NCBI GenBank assembly: GCA_964542755.1
Contig: CAZIWL010000028.1
Coordinates: 1 to 41,181 of the forward strand
From: SKLM01 sp964542755
GTDB lineage: Bacteria > Chloroflexota > Anaerolineae > B4-G1
Length of the DNA stretch: 41,181 nucleotides
Reading direction: 5' to 3'
In this document: positions 23,235 through 32,678 of the stretch, one piece after another
Numbering within the stretch: position 1 is the first letter of the stretch
Layout: each line of letters starts with the position of its first letter
Program-made: the position numbers and the translations under genes
The notes under the pieces: generated by a model
Seen by the model: only the letters and a program-made list of their open reading frames with translations
What the model was told of the DNA's origin: nothing
Databases searched by the model: none

Positions 23235-24314
23235 ATGGAGCACGGGGGAGAGTGGATCCCTGCCAGCGCGCCACTAAGCGAGGATTACTGGCAAGCTTTG
23301 CTTCAGGACGGAGAGCATGGCCCGGCAGCTCCCGGCGTGAGTCCAGAGACAGTCTGGGAGCGACGGACCTCCGAGGAGCAGGTGCCAGAGGGACGTATTG
23401 GCGAAGGGGTTGGGGCCGATGAAACGCAGACGGCGTCCGTGGAGGCCGCCGATCCCTGGCAAAGGGCCCGAGACGTGATGGCTGGGGGCGACGTGCTGGA
23501 GTTGCCCGTCGTCGGCTGCAACCGGGGCGGACTTCTCGTCGGATGGCACGGGTTGCGAGGGTTTGTGCCGGCCTCCCATCTGCTGGAGCTTGCGCCGTCC
23601 CTGGAGGAAGATGAACGGCAGGCCGAGCTTCACCGCTTCATCGGCAGCAGACTGGGTCTCAAGATCATCGAATTGGATCCAGACAACAATCGCTTTGTCC
23701 TGTCGGAACGGGCAACCGGAGTCGACGGCCACCAGGGTCAGCACATCCTCAACGAGCTCCAGCCCGGCGATGTCTGCGAGGGGCGGGTGACCAATCTATG
23801 CTCCTTCGGGGCCTTCGTCGATCTAGGCGGATTCGAGGGGCTAGTCCACATCTCGGAGCTCTCCTGGGGCCGCGTCGGACATCCAAGCGACGTGCTCGAG
23901 CCGGGCCAGCACATCGACGTGCACGTGTTGAATGTGGAGCCCGACCGGGAGCGGGTGGGGCTGAGCATCAAACGGTTGCAGCCCAACCCATGGCGGTCGG
24001 TCGAGGACCGCTACCAAGTGGGACAGACCGTCAACGGCACCGTCACGCACGTGGTTGACTTTGGGGCCTTCGTGCGCGTGGAGGACGGCCTCGAGGGCCT
24101 GATCCACGTTTCCGAGCTATCCGGGGATCAGCCGCGGAGCCCGCACGATGTGCTTCGTCCGGGAGACATCGTCACGGTGCAAATCCTGTCCGTCGACGGC
24201 GGACGCCGACGCATGGGCCTGAGGCTGCAGGAGCGCCTGAACGTGCCTGAGGTCACCCACACGACCGCTCATGAAGGCACTGACGCGCCGGCTAACCTCT
24301 CAAGCGGGGAATAG
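23235..24314 (+). CDS. S1-repeat RNA-binding protein (RpsA-like)
   Basis: 359 residues. An acidic N-terminal part (about 1-80) has no recognised motif. Three S1-type OB folds follow: a diverged one (about 85-150, GLRGFVPASHL), then two canonical ones (about 172-240, GRVTNLCSFGAFVDL and GLVHISELSW; and about 257-325, GTVTHVVDFGAFVRV and GLIHVSELSG). The arrangement is like the short S1 homologues of Gram-positive and Chloroflexota genomes, which bind mRNA or the ribosome; the exact role is not known. I use the ATG at 23235 with GGGAGG upstream, not the GTG 30 nt earlier. ftsK begins 6 nt after the stop. Confidence 0.9.
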   Translation: MEHGGEWIPASAPLSEDYWQALLQDGEHGPAAPGVSPETVWERRTSEEQVPEGRIGEGVGADETQTASVEAADPWQRARDVMAGGDVLELPVVGCNRGGLLVGWHGLRGFVPASHLLELAPSLEEDERQAELHRFIGSRLGLKIIELDPDNNRFVLSERATGVDGHQGQHILNELQPGDVCEGRVTNLCSFGAFVDLGGFEGLVHISELSWGRVGHPSDVLEPGQHIDVHVLNVEPDRERVGLSIKRLQPNPWRSVEDRYQVGQTVNGTVTHVVDFGAFVRVEDGLEGLIHVSELSGDQPRSPHDVLRPGDIVTVQILSVDGGRRRMGLRLQERLNVPEVTHTTAHEGTDAPANLSSGE

Positions 24315-24320
24315 ATCCTT

Positions 24321-26579
24321 ATGCGAAGGACTTACAGCAGTCGCCGGATGGAGCAGCCCTTGAGCAACCCCATCGTTCAGCAGATCCTAGCGCTGCTCGT
24401 CGTCGCCCTGGGGACAATCACCCTGTTAGCCGTGTTCGGCATCACAGACGGACGGTGGGCCAACGCATGGGTCCGCCTCCTGCGACATCTGGTGGGCTGG
24501 GGCGCTTACCCGGTGGCGGCCTCCATTGCCTTCGGTGGGCTGTTGTGGCTCCAGTATCTCCTGGATCGAGCCATACACTGGCGGTGGCGGCCTTTCGTCG
24601 GCACCGAACTCCTCTTTTTCAGCCTTCTGGGGCTCACCCACTCACTCCTGGGCCGGAGCGATTTGTGGGCTTGGATCGAGAAGGAGTGGGGAGGCGGGTT
24701 GGTGGGCTGGGGGCTCTCAGTCCTCCTTTCCACGTACCTGGGGTGGCCGGCCACGTTGGTCATTCTCTCGGCCTTCGCCGTACTGGGTTTGGGACTGGTC
24801 TTCGATGTCACCTTCCGCGACCTGAGGCGGAGCGTCCAGGTAGTGCAGGGCGGGGTTGCGACGTACCGAGCTCGCCGCGCGCGGGCTCAAGCTCAACGCG
24901 AGCGCCAGACTCCAAAACCACCCCCGTCGAAGCCGCGAGATCCACGGACACAGGACCGCGGCTCGCCTGAGAATCCGGGGAGCACCGGCACGGCACCGAA
25001 GAAGCGGGTCCGACGCGCCCAATCGAAGCGCTCGATCCCAACCAACCCCCGGGAATCCGCCCTGCCCCCGCTGACCCTCCTCGATCAGTCTGAGGGTCCA
25101 CCCCTGACGGACTCACAGATTCGGCACAAGTCGCGGGTCATCAAAGAGACGTTGGCCCAGTTCGGGCTGCCCGTGGAGGTCGTCGAGGTGCGAATGGGCC
25201 CGGCGGTGACTCAGTTCGGGGTGGAGCCCGGGTTCGTGGAGCGGGCTCGGTCCGGCGACCGGAAGGTGCGAGTGAGCCAGATCAGCCAGCGCACGGAGGA
25301 CCTTGCCCTCGCCCTGGCCACCCCGCGCCTGCGCATCGAAGCGCCGGTGCCCGGCAGGCCCTTCGTGGGCATCGAAGTGCCCAACGAGGATATCCAGGTC
25401 GTTGGGGTCCGTGAGGTGATGGAGTCGAGCACTTTCGAGGATTTGGACTCCCCGCTGGCCATTGGCCTGGGCAACGACGTCGCCGGTCAAGCGGTGGCGG
25501 CCGACCTGAGCAAGATGCCGCATCTCCTGATAGGCGGCACCACGGGTTCCGGCAAGTCGGTCTGCATCAAATCGATCACCGCCTGCCTGATCTGCAACAA
25601 CACCCCCGATGAGCTCCGGCTCGTGATGATCGATCCCAAGATGGTGGAGTTGATTCGGTTCAGCGGTCTTCCGCACGTTTACGGTGAGGTCGAGGTGGAC
25701 CTGGACCGGGTGGTGAAGGTGCTGCGCTGGGTTGCACTGGAGATGGACGATCGGTACAAGCGGTTTGCGGAGGCGTCGGCCCGACACCTTGACGACTTCA
25801 ACCGGAAGATGGAGAGGCAGGAGAAGCCGACCCTCCCGCGTATTGTGGTGCTCATCGATGAGCTGGCGGACCTAATGATGCTGGCACCGGAGGCGGTCGA
25901 GCAACTGCTGTGCCGCATTGCTCAGATGGGCCGTGCAACGGGGATCCACCTGGTCGTTGCGACGCAGCGCCCCAGCACGGACGTGGTCACCGGGCTGATC
26001 AAGGCCAACTTCCCGGCGCGGATTGCCTTCGCAACAGCCAGCCAGATCGACTCCCGGGTGATCCTGGATATGCAGGGCGCCGAGACGCTCCTCGGCGACG
26101 GGGACATGCTCTACCTGGCGCCGGACGCCGGTCACCCCAAGCGCGTCCAGGGGTGCTACGTCTCGTCTGAGGAGCTGGATCGCATCATCGCTTTCTGGCG
26201 TCGTGAGGTGGGCCCGGTGGACGAGAAGAGCCCCTGGAAGCGGATGATGCCGCCTAAGAACACGGTCAATTCCTCGACCTTCGATTCCTCGACTATCGAT
26301 CACTCGACTACCGAGCAATCCAGAGACGAGCAGTTTGATGCTGACTACGTCGACGAGGACATGCTTCAGCGGGCTGTCTCGCTGGTCAAGAAGCGCGGTA
26401 GCGCATCCGCTTCCCTCCTGCAGCGGCGCCTTCACATCGGGTATCCGCGCGCCGCACGATTGATGGAGGTCATGGCGGAGATGGACATCATCGGGCCTCC
26501 GGTGGAGGGCGGGCGCCGACGCGACGTACTCCTCGATGGGCAGGACGATGACGCGAGGCGATCTGGGGACACCTCCTAA
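24321..26579 (+). CDS. ftsK: FtsK/SpoIIIE DNA translocase
   Basis: 752 residues. Four membrane segments lie near the N-terminus (about 20-160). A basic, Pro-rich linker (about 175-250) follows. The motor begins near 265 and carries Walker A GGTTGSGKS (405-413), Walker B IVVLIDELADLMM and the arginine-finger region MGRATGIHLVVATQRPS. The C-terminal gamma winged-helix reads LVKKRGSASASLLQRRLHIG and DNA-orienting residues follow. It pumps chromosomal DNA during division. Between motor and gamma domain are three 15-bp tandem repeats. The start is ATG 24321 after GGGG; ATG 24348 is an alternative. It lies 6 nt after the S1 gene, so the two are probably co-transcribed. Confidence 0.95.
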   Translation: MRRTYSSRRMEQPLSNPIVQQILALLVVALGTITLLAVFGITDGRWANAWVRLLRHLVGWGAYPVAASIAFGGLLWLQYLLDRAIHWRWRPFVGTELLFFSLLGLTHSLLGRSDLWAWIEKEWGGGLVGWGLSVLLSTYLGWPATLVILSAFAVLGLGLVFDVTFRDLRRSVQVVQGGVATYRARRARAQAQRERQTPKPPPSKPRDPRTQDRGSPENPGSTGTAPKKRVRRAQSKRSIPTNPRESALPPLTLLDQSEGPPLTDSQIRHKSRVIKETLAQFGLPVEVVEVRMGPAVTQFGVEPGFVERARSGDRKVRVSQISQRTEDLALALATPRLRIEAPVPGRPFVGIEVPNEDIQVVGVREVMESSTFEDLDSPLAIGLGNDVAGQAVAADLSKMPHLLIGGTTGSGKSVCIKSITACLICNNTPDELRLVMIDPKMVELIRFSGLPHVYGEVEVDLDRVVKVLRWVALEMDDRYKRFAEASARHLDDFNRKMERQEKPTLPRIVVLIDELADLMMLAPEAVEQLLCRIAQMGRATGIHLVVATQRPSTDVVTGLIKANFPARIAFATASQIDSRVILDMQGAETLLGDGDMLYLAPDAGHPKRVQGCYVSSEELDRIIAFWRREVGPVDEKSPWKRMMPPKNTVNSSTFDSSTIDHSTTEQSRDEQFDADYVDEDMLQRAVSLVKKRGSASASLLQRRLHIGYPRAARLMEVMAEMDIIGPPVEGGRRRDVLLDGQDDDARRSGDTS
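26274..26318 (+). repeat. Three 15-bp tandem repeats inside ftsK
   Basis: Three consecutive units, each starting TCGAC, translate to the pentapeptides STFDS, STIDH and STTEQ in the linker between the motor and gamma domains. The repeats are in frame, so copy number can change without breaking the gene. Confidence 0.75.
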
Positions 26580-26645
26580 CCACCTACTCGGGTCAGCCGA
26601 CGGTCGATACTCCATCCCAGCGGTCGCGACCCTGCGCACACCACC

Positions 26646-28871
26646 ATGGATCTGATCATCGTCGAGTCCCCGACGAAGGCGAAGGCGCTGCGAGGGTTCC
26701 TCGGCAGAGGTTACCGCGTCCTCGCGACGATGGGACACATCCGAGATCTCCCCCCCAAGGAACTCGGTGTGGACATCGAGGCAGACTTCCATCCGACGTA
26801 CTGGTTCCGCCGCGGCGGGAAGAAATTGGCGGGTCGCCTTAAGGATGCGGCCCAAGAAGCCGGAACGGTGTACCTGGCCACAGACCCCGACCGTGAGGGG
26901 GAGGCCATTGCCTGGCACGTGGTCGAGGCCGTGAGGTCGGCACTACACGGCAAGGAGCCCCGCCGCATCACGTTCCACGAAATCACGGGTGATGCCGTCA
27001 AGGCGGCCCTTGCCCAGGCCCACTCCCTGGACACGGACCTTGTCGATGCGCAGCAGGCACGTCGAATCCTGGACCGCCTGGTCGGCTATCAGGTCAGCCC
27101 GGTCCTGTGGGAGGCCATCGACGGGCCCAAGGGCCTCTCCGCCGGCCGTGTGCAGACCGTCGCGCTCCGCCTGGTGGTGGAGCGCGACAGGGAAATCGAG
27201 ACCTTCGATCCCGAGGAGTACTGGCTCCTCGAGGTGGATCTGTCAAAGCTGACCGATCAGGACCTACGCTTCCGCGCCCGTCTGGTGGAGATCCACGGCG
27301 AGAAGGCCGACCTCCGCTCGGAGGAAGAGATCCGGACCATCGTCGACCTCATCACCCCGGCTGACTATCGCACCCACAGGGTGAAACGCAACCGGAAGCG
27401 GCGGCATCCTTACCCCCCGTACACCACCAGTACCCTGCAGCGGGATGCCGCTCACAAGCTCCATTGGAGCAGCTCCAAGACGATGCGGGTGGCGCAGCAG
27501 CTCTATGAGGGCGTCGAGCTCCCCGGTGAGGGAACGGTGGGGTTGATCACCTACATGCGCACGGATTCCACCCATGTGGCCGAGCCAGCTCAGCAGGAGG
27601 CGCGCGACATCATTGTCCGCTATTGGGGCGAGGACCACTTGCCGGCGGAACCCCCTCACTACAAAACGGCATCGAAAGTCGCTCAGGAAGCTCACGAGGC
27701 CATCCGCCCCACGTCTGCCCTCCGAGTACCCAAGGCGATGCGCGAGCATTTGACGGACGACCAAGCCTCCCTCTACGAATGGATCTGGCGCCGCTTCATC
27801 GCCAGCCAGATGAACCCGGCTGTCTACCACGACACAACCGTGGACGTCCTCTGCTCGAGGGGGGGAGAGGACCTACCCTATCTCTTCCGCGCCAGCGGAC
27901 GGGAGCTCCTGTTCAAGGGATTCATGGAGGTCTACCCGGTGCGCTGGTCTCAGAAATCGAGCCACAAACTCGGTTCCGCCAACCAGGATCTCCCGTCACT
28001 CACCATGGACGAGCCGCTGCTCCTCCATGACGTGCTGCCTGAGCAGCGGTTCTCCGAACCCCCGTCCCACTTCACCGAATCGAGCCTGATCACGGAACTG
28101 GAGAAACGAGGCATCGGCCGCCCAAGCACGTACGCCAGCATCATCCGCACGCTGCTCAAGCGCAAGTACGTGCAGCGCTCGGGGAAGAGCTTCCTTGCGC
28201 AACCCCTGGGCTTCGTCGTCTGCGACTTCCTGGTCGAGCAGTTCCCAGACCTGTTCGCGGTCCCCTTCACCGCTGAGATGGAGGAGGAGCTTGACGGCAT
28301 CGCCCGCGGCGAGCGGTCCCGGGTAGAAGTGCTGCGTAGTTTCTACAGCCCTCTCGCGGCCGCGCTGGACGCCGCCCGGCGAGCCGCCCACCAGGAGACC
28401 ATCACCGTTCCGGAAGGCCACGAGGGCCGTGACGGGACGGGAGAGACGTGCCCGGAATGTGGAGGCGACGTGGTCATCCGGACGGGTAAATACGGCAAGT
28501 TCAAGGGCTGCGCGCGCTTCCCTCGGTGTCGGTGGACGTCGACCATCAAGTCCGAGGAGGAGAGTGAGCAAGCGGGCAGCCAAGGTAGCGCGGATGAGAC
28601 GGCCGATGCAGGTGGGAGCGATGGATGCCCAAAGTGCGGAGGCGAGATAGTGATCAGACGAGGCAAGTACGGCCAGTTTCGATCGTGCTCCAACTATCCG
28701 CGCTGTGACTGGAGCGGCCCCCTGGTAGTGGGGATCTGTCCCAAATGCGGTGGAGACCTCGTCGAGCGCAAGGGGAAGATGGGCATCTTTTGGGGCTGCT
28801 CCAGCTACCCGGACTGCCGTCATCGACAGCGTCCAGTGCCTGCTGAGAAACAGGAGTCGCCCGACCGTTGA
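26646..28871 (+). CDS. topA: DNA topoisomerase I
   Basis: 741 residues. Relaxes negative supercoils. The TOPRIM domain opens with IIVESPTKAKAL, and the acidic cluster is in ATDPDREGEAIAWH. The active-site Tyr303 lies in GLITYMRTDST. The C-terminal tail carries three zinc-ribbon modules (about 600-740), each with two CxxC-like pairs: CPECGGDV with CARFPRC, CPKCGGEI with CSNYPRC, and CPKCGGDL with CSSYPDC. Acidic spacers separate the first two. The ATG is used directly, and the ribosome-binding site is weak. The gene ends in TGA that overlaps the TTG start of dinB. Confidence 0.96.
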   Translation: MDLIIVESPTKAKALRGFLGRGYRVLATMGHIRDLPPKELGVDIEADFHPTYWFRRGGKKLAGRLKDAAQEAGTVYLATDPDREGEAIAWHVVEAVRSALHGKEPRRITFHEITGDAVKAALAQAHSLDTDLVDAQQARRILDRLVGYQVSPVLWEAIDGPKGLSAGRVQTVALRLVVERDREIETFDPEEYWLLEVDLSKLTDQDLRFRARLVEIHGEKADLRSEEEIRTIVDLITPADYRTHRVKRNRKRRHPYPPYTTSTLQRDAAHKLHWSSSKTMRVAQQLYEGVELPGEGTVGLITYMRTDSTHVAEPAQQEARDIIVRYWGEDHLPAEPPHYKTASKVAQEAHEAIRPTSALRVPKAMREHLTDDQASLYEWIWRRFIASQMNPAVYHDTTVDVLCSRGGEDLPYLFRASGRELLFKGFMEVYPVRWSQKSSHKLGSANQDLPSLTMDEPLLLHDVLPEQRFSEPPSHFTESSLITELEKRGIGRPSTYASIIRTLLKRKYVQRSGKSFLAQPLGFVVCDFLVEQFPDLFAVPFTAEMEEELDGIARGERSRVEVLRSFYSPLAAALDAARRAAHQETITVPEGHEGRDGTGETCPECGGDVVIRTGKYGKFKGCARFPRCRWTSTIKSEEESEQAGSQGSADETADAGGSDGCPKCGGEIVIRRGKYGQFRSCSNYPRCDWSGPLVVGICPKCGGDLVERKGKMGIFWGCSSYPDCRHRQRPVPAEKQESPDR

Positions 28872-30010
28872 CGCAGTTGTCGGAGTTGCCTCTGGCCCTC
28901 GAGCCGGTGCGCGAACGTACCACGTCAGAGACGTACCCGTCGCGGTCGTCCCGGCGGCCCCGGTCAATCCTCCATCTGGACCTGGACGCTTTCTACGCGG
29001 CGGTTGAGATGCTCGAGGATCCCTCGCTAGTCGGCAAGCCGATCCTCATTGGCGGCAGTCCAGAGGGCCGCGGCGTCGTGGCCACGGCCTCCTATGCTGC
29101 CCGCGAGTACGGCGCCCATTCCGCCATGCCGATGGCCCGAGCAGTCCGGCTGTGCCCCTCAGCCGTGGTACTTCCGCCACGATTCGACCTCTATCGCCGG
29201 TATTCCAACAGCGTGATGGCAATCTTACGTCAGATCACGTCCAGCATGGAGAAGGTCAGCATCGATGAGGCTTATCTCGACCTTACCGATGACGTGAATA
29301 CGTGGGACCAGGGGTTGGAGATAGCACGCCAGCTCCAGGCGCGGGTGCGCGAGGATGTGGGGCTCTCAGCGTCGCTCGGCGTGTCCACCAACAAGCTGGT
29401 GGCCAAGGTAGCCAGCGACCACGAGAAGCCCCAGGGCCTGACCGTGGTCCGTCCCGGCGATGAGGCCGCCTTCCTGGCACCGCTCCCCGTTCGAGTCATC
29501 TGGGGGGTAGGTCCAGTAACCGCCGAAAAGCTGGCGCGGATGGGGGTGACCACGGTGGGCGAGCTGGCGGACGTGCCTGAGCGTGTGCTGGTAAGCCGGT
29601 TCGGGGATCACGGAGCATCAATGAAGCGCCGGGCGCAGGGGATCGATCACCGCACGGTCTCCACGGAGCACGAGAGGAAGTCCGTCAGCCGAGAGACGAC
29701 ATTTGAGCGTGATCTGGGGACGCTGCCAGATCTCAAGCGTCACCTATGGCGCCTGAGCCAGAGCGTGGCGCGACGGCTGGATCGCGCCGAGGTGGTCGCG
29801 GGGACCATCAGCATCAAGCTTCGCTACGGCGACTTCGAGACCCTCACCCGTCAGATGAGCCTTGACGTTCCCACGTCGCAGGAGAAGCGCATCTACCGCG
29901 CAGCCCTGGTCCTTATGGAACAGACATGGGAGACGGGCCGCCCGGTTCGCCTGCTGGGTGTGGGAGGCGACCACCTGTCGGCACCGACGGGACAGTTACC
30001 CCTCTTATAG
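28868..30010 (+). CDS. dinB: DNA polymerase IV (Y family)
   Basis: 380 residues. Translesion polymerase. The palm signature ILHLDLDAFYAAVE carries the first metal-binding Asp, and SMEKVSIDEAYLDLTD carries the second Asp-Glu pair. SASLGVSTNKLVAKVASDHEKP matches the family. A helix-hairpin-helix reads IWGVGPVTAEKLARMGV. The N-terminal 30 residues are a poorly conserved extension. I use TTG 28868, which overlaps the topA stop as TTGA with GGAG 11 nt upstream; a later GTG is possible. Translation is therefore likely coupled to topA. No beta-clamp motif QLxLF is certain, but SAPTGQLPLL at the C-terminus fits one (QLPLL). Confidence 0.94.
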   Translation: MTQLSELPLALEPVRERTTSETYPSRSSRRPRSILHLDLDAFYAAVEMLEDPSLVGKPILIGGSPEGRGVVATASYAAREYGAHSAMPMARAVRLCPSAVVLPPRFDLYRRYSNSVMAILRQITSSMEKVSIDEAYLDLTDDVNTWDQGLEIARQLQARVREDVGLSASLGVSTNKLVAKVASDHEKPQGLTVVRPGDEAAFLAPLPVRVIWGVGPVTAEKLARMGVTTVGELADVPERVLVSRFGDHGASMKRRAQGIDHRTVSTEHERKSVSRETTFERDLGTLPDLKRHLWRLSQSVARRLDRAEVVAGTISIKLRYGDFETLTRQMSLDVPTSQEKRIYRAALVLMEQTWETGRPVRLLGVGGDHLSAPTGQLPLL

Positions 30011-30034
30011 GGCCGAAGCCCGGCGTCTGACAGG

Positions 30035-30538
30035 CTAGGTCCTACAGTCGCGGTCCACGCGGGGGAGACATTGCACGTCTTCAGGGCAGGGTTCCCAAGG
30101 CCACCGTCCCTGAGTCTCCACTTCGAGCGCAATACTCAGGAATGTCCTGATGACGACGATCGCTCCCAAGGTGCCGACGTTCCGGTATGTGAGCTCGACA
30201 GCTACCGTCCCGATGATGTCCCCCGCCACGAGAAACTCCAGACCAAGGAGTATCGCCTGTCCGAGCCGTTCCCGAAACCGGCGGTAGATCATGGCGAAGC
30301 GCTGACCACTCACCCACTCCCTCACGAAGACGAAGCTGGCGAGGATCCCTCCAAAGAGGATGATCCCGATACCCACCATCTCAATGCCAACGGCGACCGC
30401 GTGGGCTACCGGACTGAGGCGACTGGGGAGCTCCAGCCCCGTATGGCCGTCGTCGGCTGGCGCCTCCAGGGAGCTGCATCCTGTGACAACCAACAAGAGA
30501 AGCACAGTCATACAACAGATTCGCCCTCGCATCCCCAT
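30035..30538 (-). CDS. DUF1622-like membrane lipoprotein
   Basis: 167 residues. The N-terminus MGMRGRICCMTVLLLLVVTGC ends in the lipobox VTGC. Three membrane segments are likely: about 43-65 (VGIEMVGIGIILFGGILASF), about 90-110 (LLGLEFLVAGDIIGTVAVEL) and about 115-135. The sequence pattern fits the DUF1622 family of small membrane proteins, whose function is unknown. The ATG at 30538 has GAGGGAGG upstream. The last residues are Cys-rich (CPEDVQCLPRVDRDC). It is convergent with dinB, 24 bp away. Confidence 0.8.
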   Translation of the reverse strand: MGMRGRICCMTVLLLLVVTGCSSLEAPADDGHTGLELPSRLSPVAHAVAVGIEMVGIGIILFGGILASFVFVREWVSGQRFAMIYRRFRERLGQAILLGLEFLVAGDIIGTVAVELTYRNVGTLGAIVVIRTFLSIALEVETQGRWPWEPCPEDVQCLPRVDRDCRT

Positions 30539-30635
30539 GTCCCTCCCTCGTCCTACTCGTGGACCCGTGCCCTCGCCCATGACGCCTCGCCTGCGCCGAG
30601 AAGCTCGAATCACCTGGAAGCGATCTTCTCACCCT

Positions 30636-30663
30636 ACTTTACCATACGGCGTCCACTTTTCAA
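30636..30663 (-). promoter_or_regulatory. Promoter of the DUF1622 gene
   Basis: On the minus strand TTGAAA (30658-30663) and TAAAGT (30636-30641) are 16 bp apart, about 98 bp before the ATG at 30538. Moderate match. Confidence 0.45.
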
Positions 30664-30711
30664 AGTCCCTCGCCGCACTTCCTGGGCGAACAGGGCCACG
30701 GGAGTCACCCC

Positions 30712-30739
30712 TTGACTTCTCCAGACCCTGTACTATCCT
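30712..30739 (+). promoter_or_regulatory. Promoter of the nicotinate phosphoribosyltransferase gene
   Basis: TTGACT (30712-30717) and TATCCT (30734-30739) are 16 bp apart, about 118 bp before the pncB ATG. It is divergent from the DUF1622 promoter. Confidence 0.5.
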
Positions 30740-30857
30740 ATGCCCATCGGTGTGAGGCCGGCCGGCGTGGGGGGCCTGTCGGTCTGCGAGCACCCATCCC
30801 GGGCACGAGTATCGCATTCACGCGAGTTTACGCAAGGACGCGCTGAGATGGAGGAAG

Positions 30858-32426
30858 ATGAAAACATCGGATCGCTCCTTGGCTGAGGGGATTCTCTTCA
30901 CTGATCAGTACCAGCTGACCATGGCCCAGCTGTACTATCGGATGGGGCTTCACGAGAAAGAGGTGCAGTTTGACCACTTCTTCAGGGACCATCCGGCCTA
31001 CGACGGTCATAAGGCCGGCTACTGCATCTGCGCGGGCCTGGAGTGGCTCCTGGACTGGATGGACGAAGCGCGATTCGGCGACAGGGAGATCGAATACCTG
31101 CGGAGGAGCAGGGGACGGACGGGAGAGCGGACGTTCAAGGACGACTTTCTCGAATGGTTGCGTGAAAACGGCTCCTTCGAGGGTCTCACCATGCGCGCTG
31201 TCCCGGAGGGACGCGTTGTGCACCCGAACGTGCCCCTGACGGTGGTTCAAGGGCCTCTAGCCATGGCCCAAATCCTTGAGACATCCCTTCTCAACCACCT
31301 CAACTACCAGACCCTGATAGCCACCAAGGCGGCTCGAATCCACAGCAGCACGCGAGGCCAGCTGCTCCTGGAGTTCGGTCTCCGCCGGGCGCACGACCGG
31401 GGCGCCCACGCCGGGGCCCGGGCGGCCCTCATCGGCGGGGCGGATTTCACATCTAACGTGGGCGCCTCGGCTGTGCTCGGCTACCCACCGAAGGGCACCC
31501 ATGCGCACAGCATGGTACAGGTCTTCCTGGGGCTTGGTGAGGGGGAGTTGGCCGCTTTCCAAGCATACGCCGACGTCTATCCCGACGATTGTCTCTTGCT
31601 CGTCGACACCATAGACACAGTTGAGAGCGGGATACCCAACGCTATCAGAGTCTTCGAGAATCTCCGCCGCGCCGGGCACGAGCCCATCGGCATCCGTCTC
31701 GATTCCGGTGACCTGGCCTACCTGAGCATCCAGGCGGCTAAGATGCTTAACGACGCCGGCTTCCCCGATACCTCCATCGTCCTCTCCAGCAACCTCGATG
31801 AGCTCAACATCTGGCAGATCATCACACAGATCCAGCAGGAAGCTTCACGCTACGGGGTGGAGCCCAACCATCTTATCCATCGACTCGTCTACGGCGTGGG
31901 GACCCGACTGATCACGTCGTGGGGAGAGCCAGCGCTGGGGGGGGTCTACAAGCTCGTTGCGGTGCAAGATGGTGGAGACTGGACACCAGCAATCAAGATT
32001 TCGGAGTCACCGGCCAAGACTCCCAATCCGGGCCACAAGCACGTCTGGCGCATCTATGACGAGCGCGGCAAGGCGACCGCCGATCTATTGAGCCTCGATG
32101 ATGAGGATCCGCGTAGGATGCAAGAGGTCAAGCTTCACCACCCTACGGAGCACACTGTGCACCGGACGCTGACCCAGGACGGAATCGAACGCATTGAGCC
32201 CCTCTTGGTGGACATCCTCGACGAAGGCGAGCTGGTCTACGACCTGCCCACGATCGAGCAGATTCGTGAGCGACGCAAAGAGGACATCAATAGTCTGGAC
32301 CCGGGCGTGAAGCGACTCATCAACCCCCACGTCTACCACGTCTCCCTGACGGAGCGCCTCTGGGAGCTGAAGCAGGACCTCATCGCTTCGGCTCTGAGTA
32401 AGAACCGAGCGCCGGAGGGCACGTAA
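30858..32426 (+). CDS. pncB: Nicotinate phosphoribosyltransferase
   Basis: 522 residues. Converts nicotinate and phosphoribosyl pyrophosphate, with ATP, to nicotinate mononucleotide in the Preiss-Handler salvage route to NAD. Family marks are FTDQYQLTMAQLYYRMGLHE at the N-terminus, HPNVPLTVVQGPLAMAQILE, GGADFTSNVGASAVLG, GTHAHSMVQ (the phosphoribosyl-binding His), and IGIRLDSGDLAYLS. The C-terminal part is longer than in short PncB enzymes, as in the larger bacterial and eukaryotic form. The ribosome-binding site GGAGGA lies 4 nt before the ATG. No other NAD-biosynthesis gene is adjacent. Confidence 0.95.
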   Translation: MKTSDRSLAEGILFTDQYQLTMAQLYYRMGLHEKEVQFDHFFRDHPAYDGHKAGYCICAGLEWLLDWMDEARFGDREIEYLRRSRGRTGERTFKDDFLEWLRENGSFEGLTMRAVPEGRVVHPNVPLTVVQGPLAMAQILETSLLNHLNYQTLIATKAARIHSSTRGQLLLEFGLRRAHDRGAHAGARAALIGGADFTSNVGASAVLGYPPKGTHAHSMVQVFLGLGEGELAAFQAYADVYPDDCLLLVDTIDTVESGIPNAIRVFENLRRAGHEPIGIRLDSGDLAYLSIQAAKMLNDAGFPDTSIVLSSNLDELNIWQIITQIQQEASRYGVEPNHLIHRLVYGVGTRLITSWGEPALGGVYKLVAVQDGGDWTPAIKISESPAKTPNPGHKHVWRIYDERGKATADLLSLDDEDPRRMQEVKLHHPTEHTVHRTLTQDGIERIEPLLVDILDEGELVYDLPTIEQIRERRKEDINSLDPGVKRLINPHVYHVSLTERLWELKQDLIASALSKNRAPEGT

Positions 32427-32430
32427 TACT

Positions 32431-32660
32431 TCTGTCATGGAGGTGAAATCCTCCTGGACAGAGCCTTCCACTATACTAGGGGCATAGTGCCTGGGAGCTA
32501 ACCGACCCGCCCCGGTTGGTTTCCAGGTACTCGTTGTTTCCAGCTCCCCGAGACCCCAGTTCCACGCTGGCCCTGGCCGAGCACTATCGCTAGGGGGTCC
32601 ACATCCCTCCTCGCGAAGCCTCCCCCTTAGGGCCGTTTGTCTTGCTCTTGCCCGTCTTTT
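32431..32660. other. Structured intergenic region between pncB and recD2
   Basis: About 250 bp with no open frame I trust. Four stem-loops follow one another: 32432-32463 (TCTGTC/GACAGA plus GGAGG/CCTCC), 32470-32490 (CACTAT/ATAGTG), 32492-32527 (12 bp with a bulge around AACCGAC/GTTGGTT), and one near 32573-32600 (CCCTGGC/GCTAGGG). The first may end pncB. I find no signature of a known RNA family. Confidence 0.4.
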
Positions 32661-32670
32661 CTGCTACCAT
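32642..32670 (+). promoter_or_regulatory. Candidate promoter very close to recD2
   Basis: TTGCTC (32642-32647) and TACCAT (32665-32670) are 17 bp apart. The last base of the -10 is only 8 nt before the ATG. If used, the message would start at or next to the initiation codon. Confidence 0.4.
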
Positions 32671-32678
32671 TCTCTGCA

